NCBI GenBank assembly: GCA_047495785.1 | Contig: JBLDXI010000074.1 | Span: forward strand, 868,001 to 932,000 | Origin: Lepidodermella squamata | Taxonomy: Eukaryota > Gastrotricha | Reading direction: 5' to 3' | Length of the DNA: 64,000 nucleotides | In this document: piece after piece, positions 20,579-31,600 of the stretch | Numbering within the stretch: position 1 is the first letter of the stretch | How the letters are laid out: every line of letters starts with the position of its first letter | Made by a program: the position numbers and the translations under genes | The notes under the pieces: model-generated | The model's input: the letters and a program-made list of their open reading frames with translations, nothing else | Told to the model about the DNA's origin: nothing | The model's database searches: none

Positions 20579-21858
20579 GATGGTTTACTCGAGCAGCGAA
20601 ATTGATCGACTGAATGAGTAAATGGCTTAGGTTTCAGCTTTAACGACTGGTCACACTTTCGTCACCTGTTAGGTGTAATCGATCAAGGAGCGCGTGCCTT
20701 TTAATGCCTTTGAAATTCTGGCGCCCAATTATGCAATTTGGTGCATGGTACATTTGGCAGTGGATTAAAACTCGGCCGATTAATAACTTGAAATATTTTG
20801 AATAATTAGCAAAACTTGTATGCCAACGCAGGACTTCAGAGTGATTTAATTGGAATTTCTTAGATTTTCGACTGGATGGTCTCTAAATTTTTCTTGAAAA
20901 CGCACTAAATCGTGTCTCTTGAGCAGCGCGACAATTTTTTAATTTCGCATTTTTTGTAGGAAATTCACCTGATTTTTATATTAAAACTGCCGGGAGAACC
21001 TTCTATCATTTATCCACTATTTTTCCGAAAAATGAAATGAATTTATCGGAGAAAACCCGAAAAATCCTGATGGTAACTGGTTCGGTAATTTTCGGTATTT
21101 TTCCCAGTTGCACCAAATTTCCCCGAAATTTTGCAATCCCATTGCCAAGTGAAATGCGTCATTGATATTATTTTTGAATTTTGATTTTTCGCCATGACAT
21201 GTCTAACTTCGTCTCTAATTTTAGAGTTTCTGTTTCCTCGTCCGTGTATTTTGTTTGTTTGCGTTACTTTTGGGACACGCGAAATAAAAATTATAAAATT
21301 TCCGCTACGTGCAGAATAATCGGCAAAAAATGAGAAAAAATGATCAAAGCATCTACGCAACGCTCAACACGCCTTAGCTCAATATTCCATTAAAACTAAA
21401 TTAAATTCAATTAAAATTATTTCAAAAGGATTCCTTTCCTTTTTTAACTTTTTGAAGCCTCAGAGCTTCTGAAGAATGCTGCTAGGTACCGAGACAGGCA
21501 GCAGTGCTGAAATATGGGAAAAATCTTGAACCTTGAAGTCGAGGGCAGAGATTTTGAGTCCTTGTACGATATTTACTAAAGTCGGATGTTATAATGGATG
21601 TCGTAGTCAGCGGTCATTGAATGCTTTCCACGAAGCCATCAAATAAAACTTTCAACGAAAGAAATTGATTTCTAACATTTCTTTATTCTTCGCTCGATTC
21701 TCGAATAGCTGTATAGATATCGCTGGATTTCATTCTTGAATTAAACTAAAATAGCATGCCTCTGTTTGCTACAATTTTAATAATCAATTATTTAAGTGTC
21801 AATTAATAAGGGAAATAAATTATAACGGGGTGTACGTTTCGTCAGATATATCTGATGC
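20579..21858. other. Intergenic; dispersed repeat traces
   Basis: No supported gene. The 21.0-21.3 kb part (GGTAATTTTCGG, TGCGTTACTTTTGGGACACGC) shares short blocks with 25.3-25.5 kb (GGTAATTTTACCG, TTGCGTTACTTGCGACACAC), so both may be remnants of one old repeat. Confidence 0.35.
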
Positions 21859-22437
21859 TCACAAGATTGTGCAAGAGCTTGACTTTTCGCAGAGAACTTC
21901 GTACTCGGTCATGGAAAATTCACGATCGTCATTCGCGTAGTACAAACACCCGTGAGATGCGTGCAACTTGCCGCCGAAAACGGCGCCATCCTCGCCACTC
22001 GGGTGGCCACGAGCTACGTAAAGCTCTTCGCCAGTCGACACCACCTTCCCACCAACAATCGCGCCTAAAATATCGGAAAAATCAAAGGAAAATATCGCAA
22101 AAAAATCAATTAAAATACCTGCGGGAACGGTTCCATCAGCAGCTGGGACCCATTCGAGTTTATCGGTATCTTTCGAGACCAGAACTTCGTAACTCGTTAA
22201 ACGGTACAAGTTGTTGTTATTGCCAACAACACAGCAATGTTCCGATGGGTAAATGATGCCTGGAACTAGGTCGCCGTCAGCGTAGCCGCGGCCAACATAC
22301 AGCTTTTCACCACTCGCCGAGTGACCGCTGACGATCGCATTATTAGGCGCTTCGCCGTTAGCCGCTTCTTCCCACCTTAAAAATTAATTAAAAATATTGG
22401 CGAGATTATTAAAATAATTTTACCAAATATCAGGCAT
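21859..22437 (-). CDS. DM9 (DUF3421) repeat protein 6
   Basis: Exons 22437-22424 (14 bases, MPDI plus two, donor GTAAAA), 22375-22119 and 22064-21859; 477 bases, 158 residues. Unit one: WEEAANGEAPNNAIVSG, KLYVGRGYADGDLVPG, YPSEHCCVVGNNN, YEVLVSKD. Unit two: LEWVPAADGTVPAG, then across a 54-base intron AIVGGKVVSTGEELYVARGHP, GGKLHASHGCLYYANDD, YEVLCEKS. Closest in the window to DM9 protein 5 (both have the WEEAxNGE start and the GYxDGDLVPG motif), suggesting recent tandem duplication. Confidence 0.85.
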
Positions 22438-22830
22438 GCTTTTTCGTTAATTTTAGCAGATGACAGGAAATAATTGACAGTAATTTTTAGTGCAGCTCGA
22501 TGAGTGATGAAAATTGCATGACCCAGACGCAATTATTACCAGTGGGTCAAGGTAATATTCGACGAGCAACTGGTGCCGCATAATGCGAGCAAGTCACGAT
22601 TATTTGAAAGGCCTTCAATAAAAAAATGAGTAAAATGAGGTCACGTTTTCATTATTACGCAATTACTGGACTGATTTGATAACAATCGCCAATGGCTGAA
22701 TATAAACGCCGCAACAGCAATTTTTTCGAATTTTCATTTTTTTTCATTTTTTTCCTGGAATTGTATTTTTGTAGGGAATTTAATTCGAACTTAGTGAACT
22801 CAGCTCAATTTTTGCTCGAAATCTCGAAAA
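22438..22830. other. Divergent intergenic gap
   Basis: Shared upstream region of DM9 gene 6 (minus) and the small NPNN gene (plus). No distinct element recognised. Confidence 0.4.
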
Positions 22831-22998
22831 ATGCCAAAGGACGACGCTGGTAACTGGACGGAAGATACGGCCCAGGCCGAGTTGGACAATTATTCCGATC
22901 AGAATAACCCGAATAACGATGAGTACGCCGGTGGCCACGCCGATGCCCACAACCCAACCAGCGAAGACTTCGGCACCTGTGACAAATGTGACAAATGA
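22831..22998 (+). CDS. Small NPNN-motif protein A
   Basis: A 55-codon single-exon frame (MPKDDAGNWTEDTAQAE...). The core LDNYSDQNNPNNDEYAGG is followed by HADAHNPTSEDFG and a CDKCDK end. It aligns with the protein encoded 220 bases downstream (NNYSNQLNPNNAEFSGAHA, AHNPNSANYGG), including the same MPK start. The paired conservation supports a real gene despite its size. Within each protein the NPNNxE(Y/F)xG block is echoed by a weaker HNPxSxxxG block. A DNxANQxNPNN-like motif occurs in small eukaryotic proteins of unknown function as far as I recall; this should be checked. No signal peptide. Confidence 0.6.
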   Translation: MPKDDAGNWTEDTAQAELDNYSDQNNPNNDEYAGGHADAHNPTSEDFGTCDKCDK

Positions 22999-23218
22999 GT
23001 GCAACAGCAAAATTCGAGACTCAACAAATGACTTCCAAGCCAGACACAGTTTTGTTACTGATTTTTGTAAAAAAAAATTCATGAGGTGTGAAATAAATAA
23101 GTTGCATTGAAAATTGTGATCTATATTCGAAATGTTATTTGCGTGAATTTTATACCATTTTTGATAACTTCTTTTTGTAGACTTCTTTTTTATTTTTTTC
23201 CGATTCATCTGAATAATT

Positions 23219-23467
23219 ATGCCGAAAGGTGGTGGTGGAGGCGGAGGAAAAGGCGGTGGTCATGGTTCCGGCGCCGGGCATCATTCTGGAGGCGGTGGCG
23301 GCGGTAGTAAAGGCGGCGCCTCATCGCACCAAGCTGCAATGAACAACTACAGCAATCAACTGAATCCCAACAACGCCGAGTTTAGCGGTGCCCATGCCAA
23401 TGCTCACAATCCCAACAGTGCGAATTATGGTGGGTGCCAACAGCACTCGGGCGGTGGCGCCAATTGA
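23219..23467 (+). CDS. Small NPNN-motif protein B, glycine-rich
   Basis: A single 82-codon exon. The N-terminal 40 residues are almost entirely Gly/Lys/His/Ser (GGGGGGGKGGGHGSG). The second half carries the NNYSNQLNPNNAEF block shared with the gene just upstream, then AHANAHNPNSANYGG and a His/Gly-rich end. A poly(A) signal (AAATAAAAC) lies about 90 bases after the stop. Tandem paralogue of the 55-residue protein; the glycine-rich stretch is specific to this copy. No known function. Confidence 0.7.
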   Translation: MPKGGGGGGGKGGGHGSGAGHHSGGGGGGSKGGASSHQAAMNNYSNQLNPNNAEFSGAHANAHNPNSANYGGCQQHSGGGAN

Positions 23468-24205
23468 AAAGACGGCGCACTAATGACTCGATGCAACTGA
23501 TTTGCCAAACAACTTTCATCTTTTCACCCATTTTCATACTGAATTTCAAAAATATGAAAATAAAACGTGTATAATGTGCGCATGAAATAATTGACTGATC
23601 ATCTGTGATGGGTGATAATATTGCCGGAAATGGAAATTTTTCGAAATTTTAATATTTTCGCAACTAAAATTAGGGTTCTAGCGCTGAATTTTTGGAATTA
23701 AGTTTTCGATTTTGTCGATCTAGATTGATGTTGAACCTTGACCCTATTTTTTATTTCAGCCACCCTATCTATACTCTCAGCTGTGTATAGCTCTCCCATA
23801 TTGTGTACATGGAAGCTTCCTAGATAGGCTCGAAAAATCACTGATTTGTAAAATCGATAATAGAAATCGATATCGTCTCTGCAACCCCAATTTAAGGTTG
23901 ATACTTGGCATAATGTGATTTCGACGGTTTTTCACGGGCAAAATGTCTGCTTTTTTGCCAATTCGACGCCTATTTTCAACAAATTCTAGCTTTATTGCAT
24001 CCAATATCATCATCAGGCTCATTATCACAAAAATTCATAATACAATAATATTGTTAATAATATCCAGGTAAATAATTGTCTAAATAATAATTATAATAAT
24101 ATATAAATAGTAAAATTTTTGATATCAGAAGATGGTTGAAGAAACTCTGTACAGAAAACAGCTACAACACTTTTGCTTTAAGGCATACTCTTGTTGAGTG
24201 ACTCA
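23468..24205. other. Convergent intergenic gap
   Basis: Holds one copy of the dispersed ACTGATTTGTAAAATCGATA motif near 23840. No gene seen. Confidence 0.4.
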
Positions 24206-25080
24206 TCATACGCAGTAAGTGTCACACAGAATTTGGTACTCGGGCAGTGTCACTTTTCGATGGCTAAATGGCACAACAACGTCACGGCCTTTCAGCAGCG
24301 CTCCGCCATAAATTCTAAAAAAAAATAATAAATTTGAAAAATTCGAAAAACGCTTTTAATGAGTCCTCAATTGAATGAGGCGGCTAATTTAGGACAAATT
24401 ATTACAAATCAATCAATTAAAAAATCGAATTGAACAGACTTCTCTGATTTTTTTGTAACTTTTTTGTAACTTTTTAACATAAAAAATCGCATTTCTAATT
24501 TTTGCCATTTAAAATTTAAAAACTTGAAATTTGAAGTTTGAAATTTAAATTTTTTTCAAATTTTCCCCATTTTTAAATCTGAATTTTTCCGCGATCTTGC
24601 AGTAATTTGATGTATTTTTTCCAATCACTCACACATCAGGCATGTCTGGAATTCGACCACGGGCTATGTAGACGAGTTCGCTTGGGTGCTTGCCAACCCG
24701 GCCGCCGACAATCGCCCCGCATGGCACCATATCAGGCGTGTAGCTATGCCGCCACGTTAAATTGTCACAATCTCGGCAGACGAGAACTTCGTACTCGGGC
24801 GACACCTTCTCCTCGCCGTTGTGAAGCACGATGCAACCGCCGAGGTGGGTCGAAACCATGCCGGGTACGACTTCGCCTGATCCGAATCGCACCCGTCCGA
24901 CGTACAGCTTGTCACCGGCTGCATTGACGCCAATTTCGACTGAGTAAATAGGCACGGCGCCGTCACATGCGTCTTCCCACCTATAATTTCCAAAATTTAA
25001 GGTTATATTCACCAATATAATGAGTAATGACCCGATATTTTTATTCCCAGCCCGTTGAACTCGAGATGAATAAAGAACAT
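24206..25080 (-). CDS. DM9 (DUF3421) repeat protein 7
   Basis: Exons 25080-25013, 24980-24633 and 24314-24206; 525 bases, 174 residues. The first exon (68 bases, MFFIHLEF...YSLY plus two bases, donor GTGAAT) is longer than in the sister genes, but it ends in the same phase and feeds the same WE motif. Unit one: WEDACDGAVPIYSVEIG, KLYVGRVRFGSGEVVPG, HLGGCIVLHNGEEK, YEVLVCRD. Unit two: LTWRHSYTPDMVPCGAIVGG, LVYIARGRIPDMPD, then a final exon IYGGALLKGRDVVV with YQILCDTYCV. The usual SHxC motif is missing in unit two. Confidence 0.8.
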
Positions 25081-27083
25081 TTCTCAAAAATGCGGAAAAT
25101 CTGAGATATACATTTTTTTGAGCGCCAAAAATGAGTTTAGGGACACTTGTAAGATTGTTGTCTGATATTAAAATTATTTACCATAAATTTAAGCAAATTG
25201 TACCAGAGTCTACTTCTTCGTTGAAACTTGATACCAGGGAGGCTCATAAATATTAACCTAATTTTTGTGTTTCCAACGACCCATAGAGATTTGATGATTT
25301 TGGTAATTTTACCGAAAAACCCGACGGTTTCATGGACGGTTTGGTAATTTTATAGTAATGTCGTTATTTGACCTGTTTCACCTGGAATTCTCCGGGTTTT
25401 TCATTATGTTACATGGCTTGAAAGTTATCATTAGCACGGCCCAGGATACCCAGGATCGGATTCCTTCTCTTGCGTTACTTGCGACACACCCTGTAACTTC
25501 GACAAGGTTTAACATTTGGTTTCGTGTGAATTTCGTTTATCCTCTTTCAATCCCAAATTTGTCGGCCGGGTAAAATTTAGTATTCAAACTTTCAGAGGTA
25601 ATGAAGCTAAACGAAGAGAGCTCAAGGCACCTCAAGGCATCGAGATTCACAGTTTAATTAATTAAAAAAAATAGTAAAAATTGTTATAATTTCAAGAAGT
25701 CTCATCGAGCAAAAGAGAAAAGAATTAATGTGGCTTAAAATGAGGAAAATTTGCATTAAAATAGCATAAATACGGCAAGTCAACTGACTGCGAGAGCAAC
25801 CTTAACCTTTACCTTATAAGACCGTTAGTAAACCCATAAACCGGGAAGAGAGCTCCCAAACAAGTCAAATGGGTTCTCAAAAAGGTGATCGTGCAACCAG
25901 TGTGTCCTATTTTTTTCTTCAAAGTTCAACGGATTTGAAACCAGTGACTCCAATCCACAGTTTTGGGAATTTAATAATTTTAGCCTGAGTTCCGCAGCCA
26001 AAATTCGGCGATTTTGTGAGGCTTTTTATGGCTTCGATATTCGATAAGTTGACGATTTTTGAATTTGATGAGCCGATCAATCAGAAATTTTCAACGGAAA
26101 TCACCGGGTCAAAGAAAAAACCACTTACCAAATATTGCCCGCCATTAAATCTATAAGTATTGAATTTGAAATCTTCAACAGACGAATTTCGCTTTAAATG
26201 ATCATATTTTTCCTAAAATAAATAAGAGTTCCATTGATTAAAACATGGCTATCAAAGGCTATCAAGGCTATCTCAATTAAACCGAGCTCACTCAACAGCG
26301 ATGAATATTCGAGAATATAGTGCCGTAGATATTTCCTTAATACACTTAGCTGGCATATAATATCGCTGGTATGAGCGTATAACATTAGAGCTGACGTAGA
26401 GTAAATACACAAAAAAACGCGCGGTTTTTCGCTTCTACTGCGATGCTGCTACTATTTGCTGCGCAGCTTAGCGGCGACGAAACGGCCAACAGACTACAAT
26501 ATAACTGACACGTTATTTATCGGCGCCAACATGTCGCCGCTCGGTTTTTCGGCTATAATTTGATAACACACTCGCCGCAATAAAACAGCTGTCGAACGCG
26601 CACACATAGGAAGCCGCGCGAGTCAAGTGAAAAATGGTGTCTAGCGACGATTTTTCACGATCTTAGGGACCTACATTTTTTTGAAGGGCGAGAAAAGACG
26701 ATTCGATTGATATACATGTTAAAATATGTTTAAAAATGTGAAAAATCGCGTTATTTATGAGTGCTGGAAATTGAAAAATTTGAAATTTTATACTTTCAAT
26801 GCTGCTCAATGATTATTTCGCCAATTGAAAACATGAGTGACGCCATCGTCGCGTAAAGTAAATAACAACAATAATGATATCCTTTTGGCTGAAATCGATA
26901 ATGAAGCTGAAATCTGCATGCGCGCCAATCTCAAGGCGCTACTTTATTGACACGCATCACGAAAATAATAGGCGGACTTTTTTATTCACTCTCGCCGCCG
27001 CCAAATGAATCAAGAACAAAAAAAACGAAAAACAAGTTTATATGCAGTTTGTCTTTGAAATTTGAAATTACCGCGAACAACAC
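25081..27083. other. 2-kb intergenic stretch, repeats only
   Basis: No supported exon on either strand. Contains the diverged repeat blocks mentioned for 21.0-21.3 kb. GC-rich CGGCG runs lie at 26430-26600, with no matching second copy recognised. Confidence 0.35.
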
Positions 27084-27971
27084 TCATGCCCAAAGGTATT
27101 TTTGGCAAAGGACTTCGTACCTAAAAAATTAAAACAGTAATTATATCGCGAGATTTATTATTCAGAAGAAAAATAAAAAATTCTCGAAAATTCGGCATTT
27201 TAAATTGCATGCACGTAATCATTATATTTTCCCGATTTTTAATTTTTTTAAATATAACTGAACTTACTTCTTGCAAGCGATCTCGCGGCCACCGTAAGGA
27301 ATGTATGCAACTGATAGAAACATATATAGCGTGATTTTGATTGAAAATTTGTTTAATATTTATTTTTTACCTCCATGAGTGGCGTGGAGCTTGCCGGCGT
27401 GAAAGCTGTTCGGCTCATCTGGAACTGTGGCTCGGGCAATAAACAGCGGCTCGCAGGTTTCCTCCACGCGTCCGCCTTCAATGGCACCAACTGGCACCTG
27501 GCCACTCTCAGCAGGAACCCAGTGAAGCTAACGCAAACAAAATCAGAGAGCTATCTTCGCATATTCTCAATTTTTCAAAGTTAAATTTCAAAGTTTCTTT
27601 GAAATTTTAAAAAATTTGATCGTTTTCTTTGAAGTGCAGATTATTTTCGTGAATCTTACCTCGCAACTTTCGTCATTGTTGACGAGAACTTCGCATTTCG
27701 GCTCGCTGATTTCCTCTGAATTAAGGCTGACGTAGCACGTCTTGTGGCTGGGGACAATTTTGCCAGGTAAAATGTCGCCGATTTGCGCGACAACTCGCCC
27801 GACATACAGCGTCTCGCCACTAACGCCGCTTTCACCGGCGACTACGGCGTTGGGCGGAACTTCGCCGTTCTGGCACGGTTCCCAATGCGGCAAATTTTGC
27901 CTATCAAAAAAGGATGAAGATATTGGGATAGAAAAAATTGATGGTTTAGTGAAATCTTACTTTTTAACCAT
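27084..27971 (-). CDS. DM9 (DUF3421) repeat protein 8
   Basis: Five exons: 27971-27961 (11 bases, MVK plus two), 27900-27660, 27527-27371, 27310-27268 and 27120-27084; 489 bases, 162 residues. Unit one: PHWEPCQNGEVPPNAVVAG, TLYVGRVVAQIGDILPG, VPSHKTCYVSLNSEE, CEVLVNND. Unit two: LHWVPAESGQVPVGAIEGG, PLFIARATVPDEPN, AGKLHATHG, VAYIPYGGREIACKKYEVLC. The last residues (QKYLWA) match the end of DM9 protein 9 (RKYLFA), as do its tiny first exon (MVKK against MARR) and start motif. The two are sister genes although 24 kb apart. Confidence 0.85.
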
Positions 27972-28608
27972 TTTGAAGAATCTATTCGATAGCAGTGAAT
28001 GCACAGTTTATGCCTGAAAAATACTGATCCAAATATATTGACATATCGATTTTTTTAGTTCGATGATTGCACGTGGCTGATTGCGCAATACTTCCTACGC
28101 TCTCATTCACAACAAAAAAGCGCGTGACTTGCGATCGCGTGCTTGGCTTTACTACATATCACTACTACTCATCGCCAAGAAATGCGAAATGCGAGCTTTT
28201 TGTTATTTGGGTATTATGCCCTAATAACATAGTATAGCTGATCGATTGACAGTATTGGTCATTTAATGCTTTTTATACCAAACTGAAGCCATAATATCGA
28301 TAATTTGATCTGTCTTGCCAATTTTGGCGTTCTGCTATTTTCTGCGGAATTTAAACCTTCAGAAGTTTTGTTTATGAAAAGGAAAAGTATATAAAATTGA
28401 CCCAATTTTTTTAATTCTTGAAATATCGTTTACAATTTTTTCGCTATTTTTTTTATTGCAAATTACTTTATTAATTGAATACGTTTCAATTATCACTGGC
28501 CTTCTTCAACTTAATTGCGATTCTTTTTTGAATTGTTGTGCCATTTTTTCAACCATAGAGAAACTTATTGGGATTTTTTTATTTGAAGTATATCGATATT
28601 TTGGGGAA
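27972..28608. other. Divergent intergenic gap
   Basis: Between the minus-strand DM9 gene 8 and the plus-strand PLAC8 gene. AT-rich, no exon recognised. Confidence 0.4.
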
Positions 28609-31600
28609 ATGTCGCATGACACGTCGTACAATGACAAGGCGCCTTTGACGTACCCGCGAGCGCCCGAAATGCCGCCGCCCGCCTATGTGCCGCCTGTTAT
28701 TCCGCCCAACGTTCAGGCGGAACTCGCTCAGCAACGCAATCATGCCAACAACCCACCGCCGCAGACCGTCATTTACGTGCAACCAGTCGCACAGGTACCA
28801 TACATCTTTAATCGTTTTTTATCAACTCGCTTTTTTCGATTTTCCGAATTTTAAACATAAAGAAATTTATCTTAAATACTTATCGAATCTTTCTTTCAAG
28901 ATTTCAATGTAAGTATTGAACCCAAATTCCGGTTCAAACTTTCACAAAATATTATTAAATTTTTACCTGAATTGAAGAAAACTCGAGTTTTCATTTGCTC
29001 CCTTGATGCTATGAGAAAGTTATTATGTCGAGTAATTTTTCCGATTTACTCCAATTTATTCTGTCAAAAAATTCTGACAACTGTCAATCAGAGACTTCGA
29101 TGTATATCAATTGTTGACAGAGTTTTGGTCTTTTCAAATTTGAAGGTAAAGACCAAACCACTACCATACCAGATAAAAATGTGTGCTATACCAACTACCA
29201 CTATCGTTACGTTTCGAAGAGGCAAATACCAATACCAATACCAATACCAATACCAAAAACCTATACCAGATAATTGCGCGCGTTGAAACATCAACTTTTT
29301 AGCGCTGAGGAATTTAAAAAAAAACAAATTAGATATTCTGAATCAGCGCAAAAAGTTATTCGAGAATGAAAATTTGCGCACTATTATCTGTCAAAATGAG
29401 CAAGAAATTGAGAGGCAAATATGAACGGAGCGCGGCGCGCGCGTGTGTGTGTGTGTGACTCCGTACTTGATGATTTAAAGAAGGAGCTGAGCTCAAAAAG
29501 GAGCTGAGCTCAATGGAGCTGAGCTCCCTGAATACCGCGCGCGGTCAAGTCAAAGGCCAAGTTCATGGAACAATGTCGGTTTTACTACCAAAATATAGAT
29601 CGTTCAATTCTCTATCGATCGAATGTAGATTTCTCGATGGAAAAAATCAATCAGAAAAAGTTTTACGCCCATGCTAGATTGCGTATTTAAGTGTGCATAT
29701 CGCTTGAGAGTGCGCGCAAATGGCATTAATTTATTTACCAACTTAACTTTTTTCTGTTTAGTTTTTCGAGCGACATACCTATATTCAGTCGATGGAGAAT
29801 TGAACGATCTATATTTTGGTATTGAAACCGACATTGTTCCATGAACTTGGCCTTTGACTTGACCGCGCGCGGTATTCAGGGAGCTCAGCTCCATTGAGCT
29901 CAGCTCCTTTTTGAGCTCAGCTCCTTCTTTAAATCACCGAATCTGAGGGGGCGTGTGACTGACCGTGCGCGGCCTTGCCGCTCGCAACTGCGCACCTTGT
30001 ACTGAAAGGATGTCGCGCGCACTTGCGGGTGAGCGTTGATTTCGACGTGCGCACGCGCGCCCGCGCTCACAAAAGTGGCATTTTTCATTTCTCTATATCT
30101 TTCCTAATTTGGAATATAAGCATGCGCAATCATTCGCTCTAGACCAACTTTTTGCGCTGATTCAGAATATCTAATTTGTTTTTTAAAATTCCTCAGCGCT
30201 AAAAAGTTGATGTTTCAACGTGCGCGCAATTATTTGGTATAGCGCGGTATGATCAGAATATTTTTTATCTTTGGAATAATATACAAGTTGTTGCGAATAT
30301 ACATATGTGCGTTTTAACCTGTAGCGTGTAGTGCAGAGACGCCACGTTGTGCCAGGTGGATTATATCGCTTGCTGAAGCGCTTTTCGAATTTTTTGCAAA
30401 TACCGACATCGGAAGACCATACCAGACCGCCTTAAGCTATACCGTAGACCATACCATCATCTTTATTACGGCCAAACCGGTCTCGGACCGGTATTGGTAT
30501 TGGTATTGGTATGTATTGGTTTGGTATACTTTAGAAAGACCAGACCAAAACTCTGATTGTTGACAGACTTTGGAAGGCGAAATAAATTCAATTTCAAGCA
30601 GTCTGAGCATCACCAATGAGCAATGACCTTCGTAAAAATTTTTAGTTTCCAAAATTAGGGTAACGTGGCCCATTATTAGGCTCACATCTGTCTTCTGGTA
30701 GAAATCTTCATATTACCTGGAACTTATCGCAAAATACACCGTGTGTTGACCACAGTTCTGTTTAGCAACAGTTCTACGACAACTTTGAATTCCCATCGTC
30801 TTGACATCCGCAATGCCGATGAGTGGTAGGATGCCATCTGATCTTTTTTGTCGATGCCGCACTTGCATAGATTTTAGCCAATCACCTCTACATTGGAAAG
30901 GATTTCTAAAGGTTTTTTATTTTCGTGCAAGTTTGAAAAGAAACATCACTTCACGTCGATCAAAGAGTCGAAAAATTTAAGCTCCAAGGTCATCATTCGC
31001 AGCAGCCGGATCGCCGCGTTCCATGCGTCGCTGCCAGTTTTCCTGGGGCGGGTTTCCGTTTCTGCTTTTACGCAAGATGTGCGATTCGTTTCCATAATTT
31101 CCGAGGAAGCTAGTAAGATGTGAAATAGTTATCGGTGAATATGGTGTGACCTTGGTCGAGGTGGTGGCGCATGCGTGTCTTTTTTCAGATTTTCTTGTGC
31201 AGATTTCGAACCGATAGCAGTTGCAAGTAGGATCGCAGAGCCCGTACACTTTGATACCATATTTGTGGCGCTTTGTCTTGTTAAATTGTCGAAGAACGAA
31301 GAAACGTTGATGGTACTCAACTCAATCAAGTTCGACCTCCTCGACTGATACCCTGCTTTACTGCAGCCGGATCCGAAGGGCTAGCCCCCGTTTCGGCCAG
31401 CTTTTTGTGTTTCGCTAGGCCGGTCTTCGATGGCCCGATTGATGTGGCAGCAACGGCTGCCGTAGAGCCGTGTTAGAGCTGGTATAGCCATCGGGTTTAG
31501 CCCAGCGATGCGTTAAATCAGGCGATGATAGAGACTGGCGCATTTTCCGAGCCGATTTCCTTCGTTCGTTGCGCGGGCGAAGCTGGAGGTTGATTGATGC

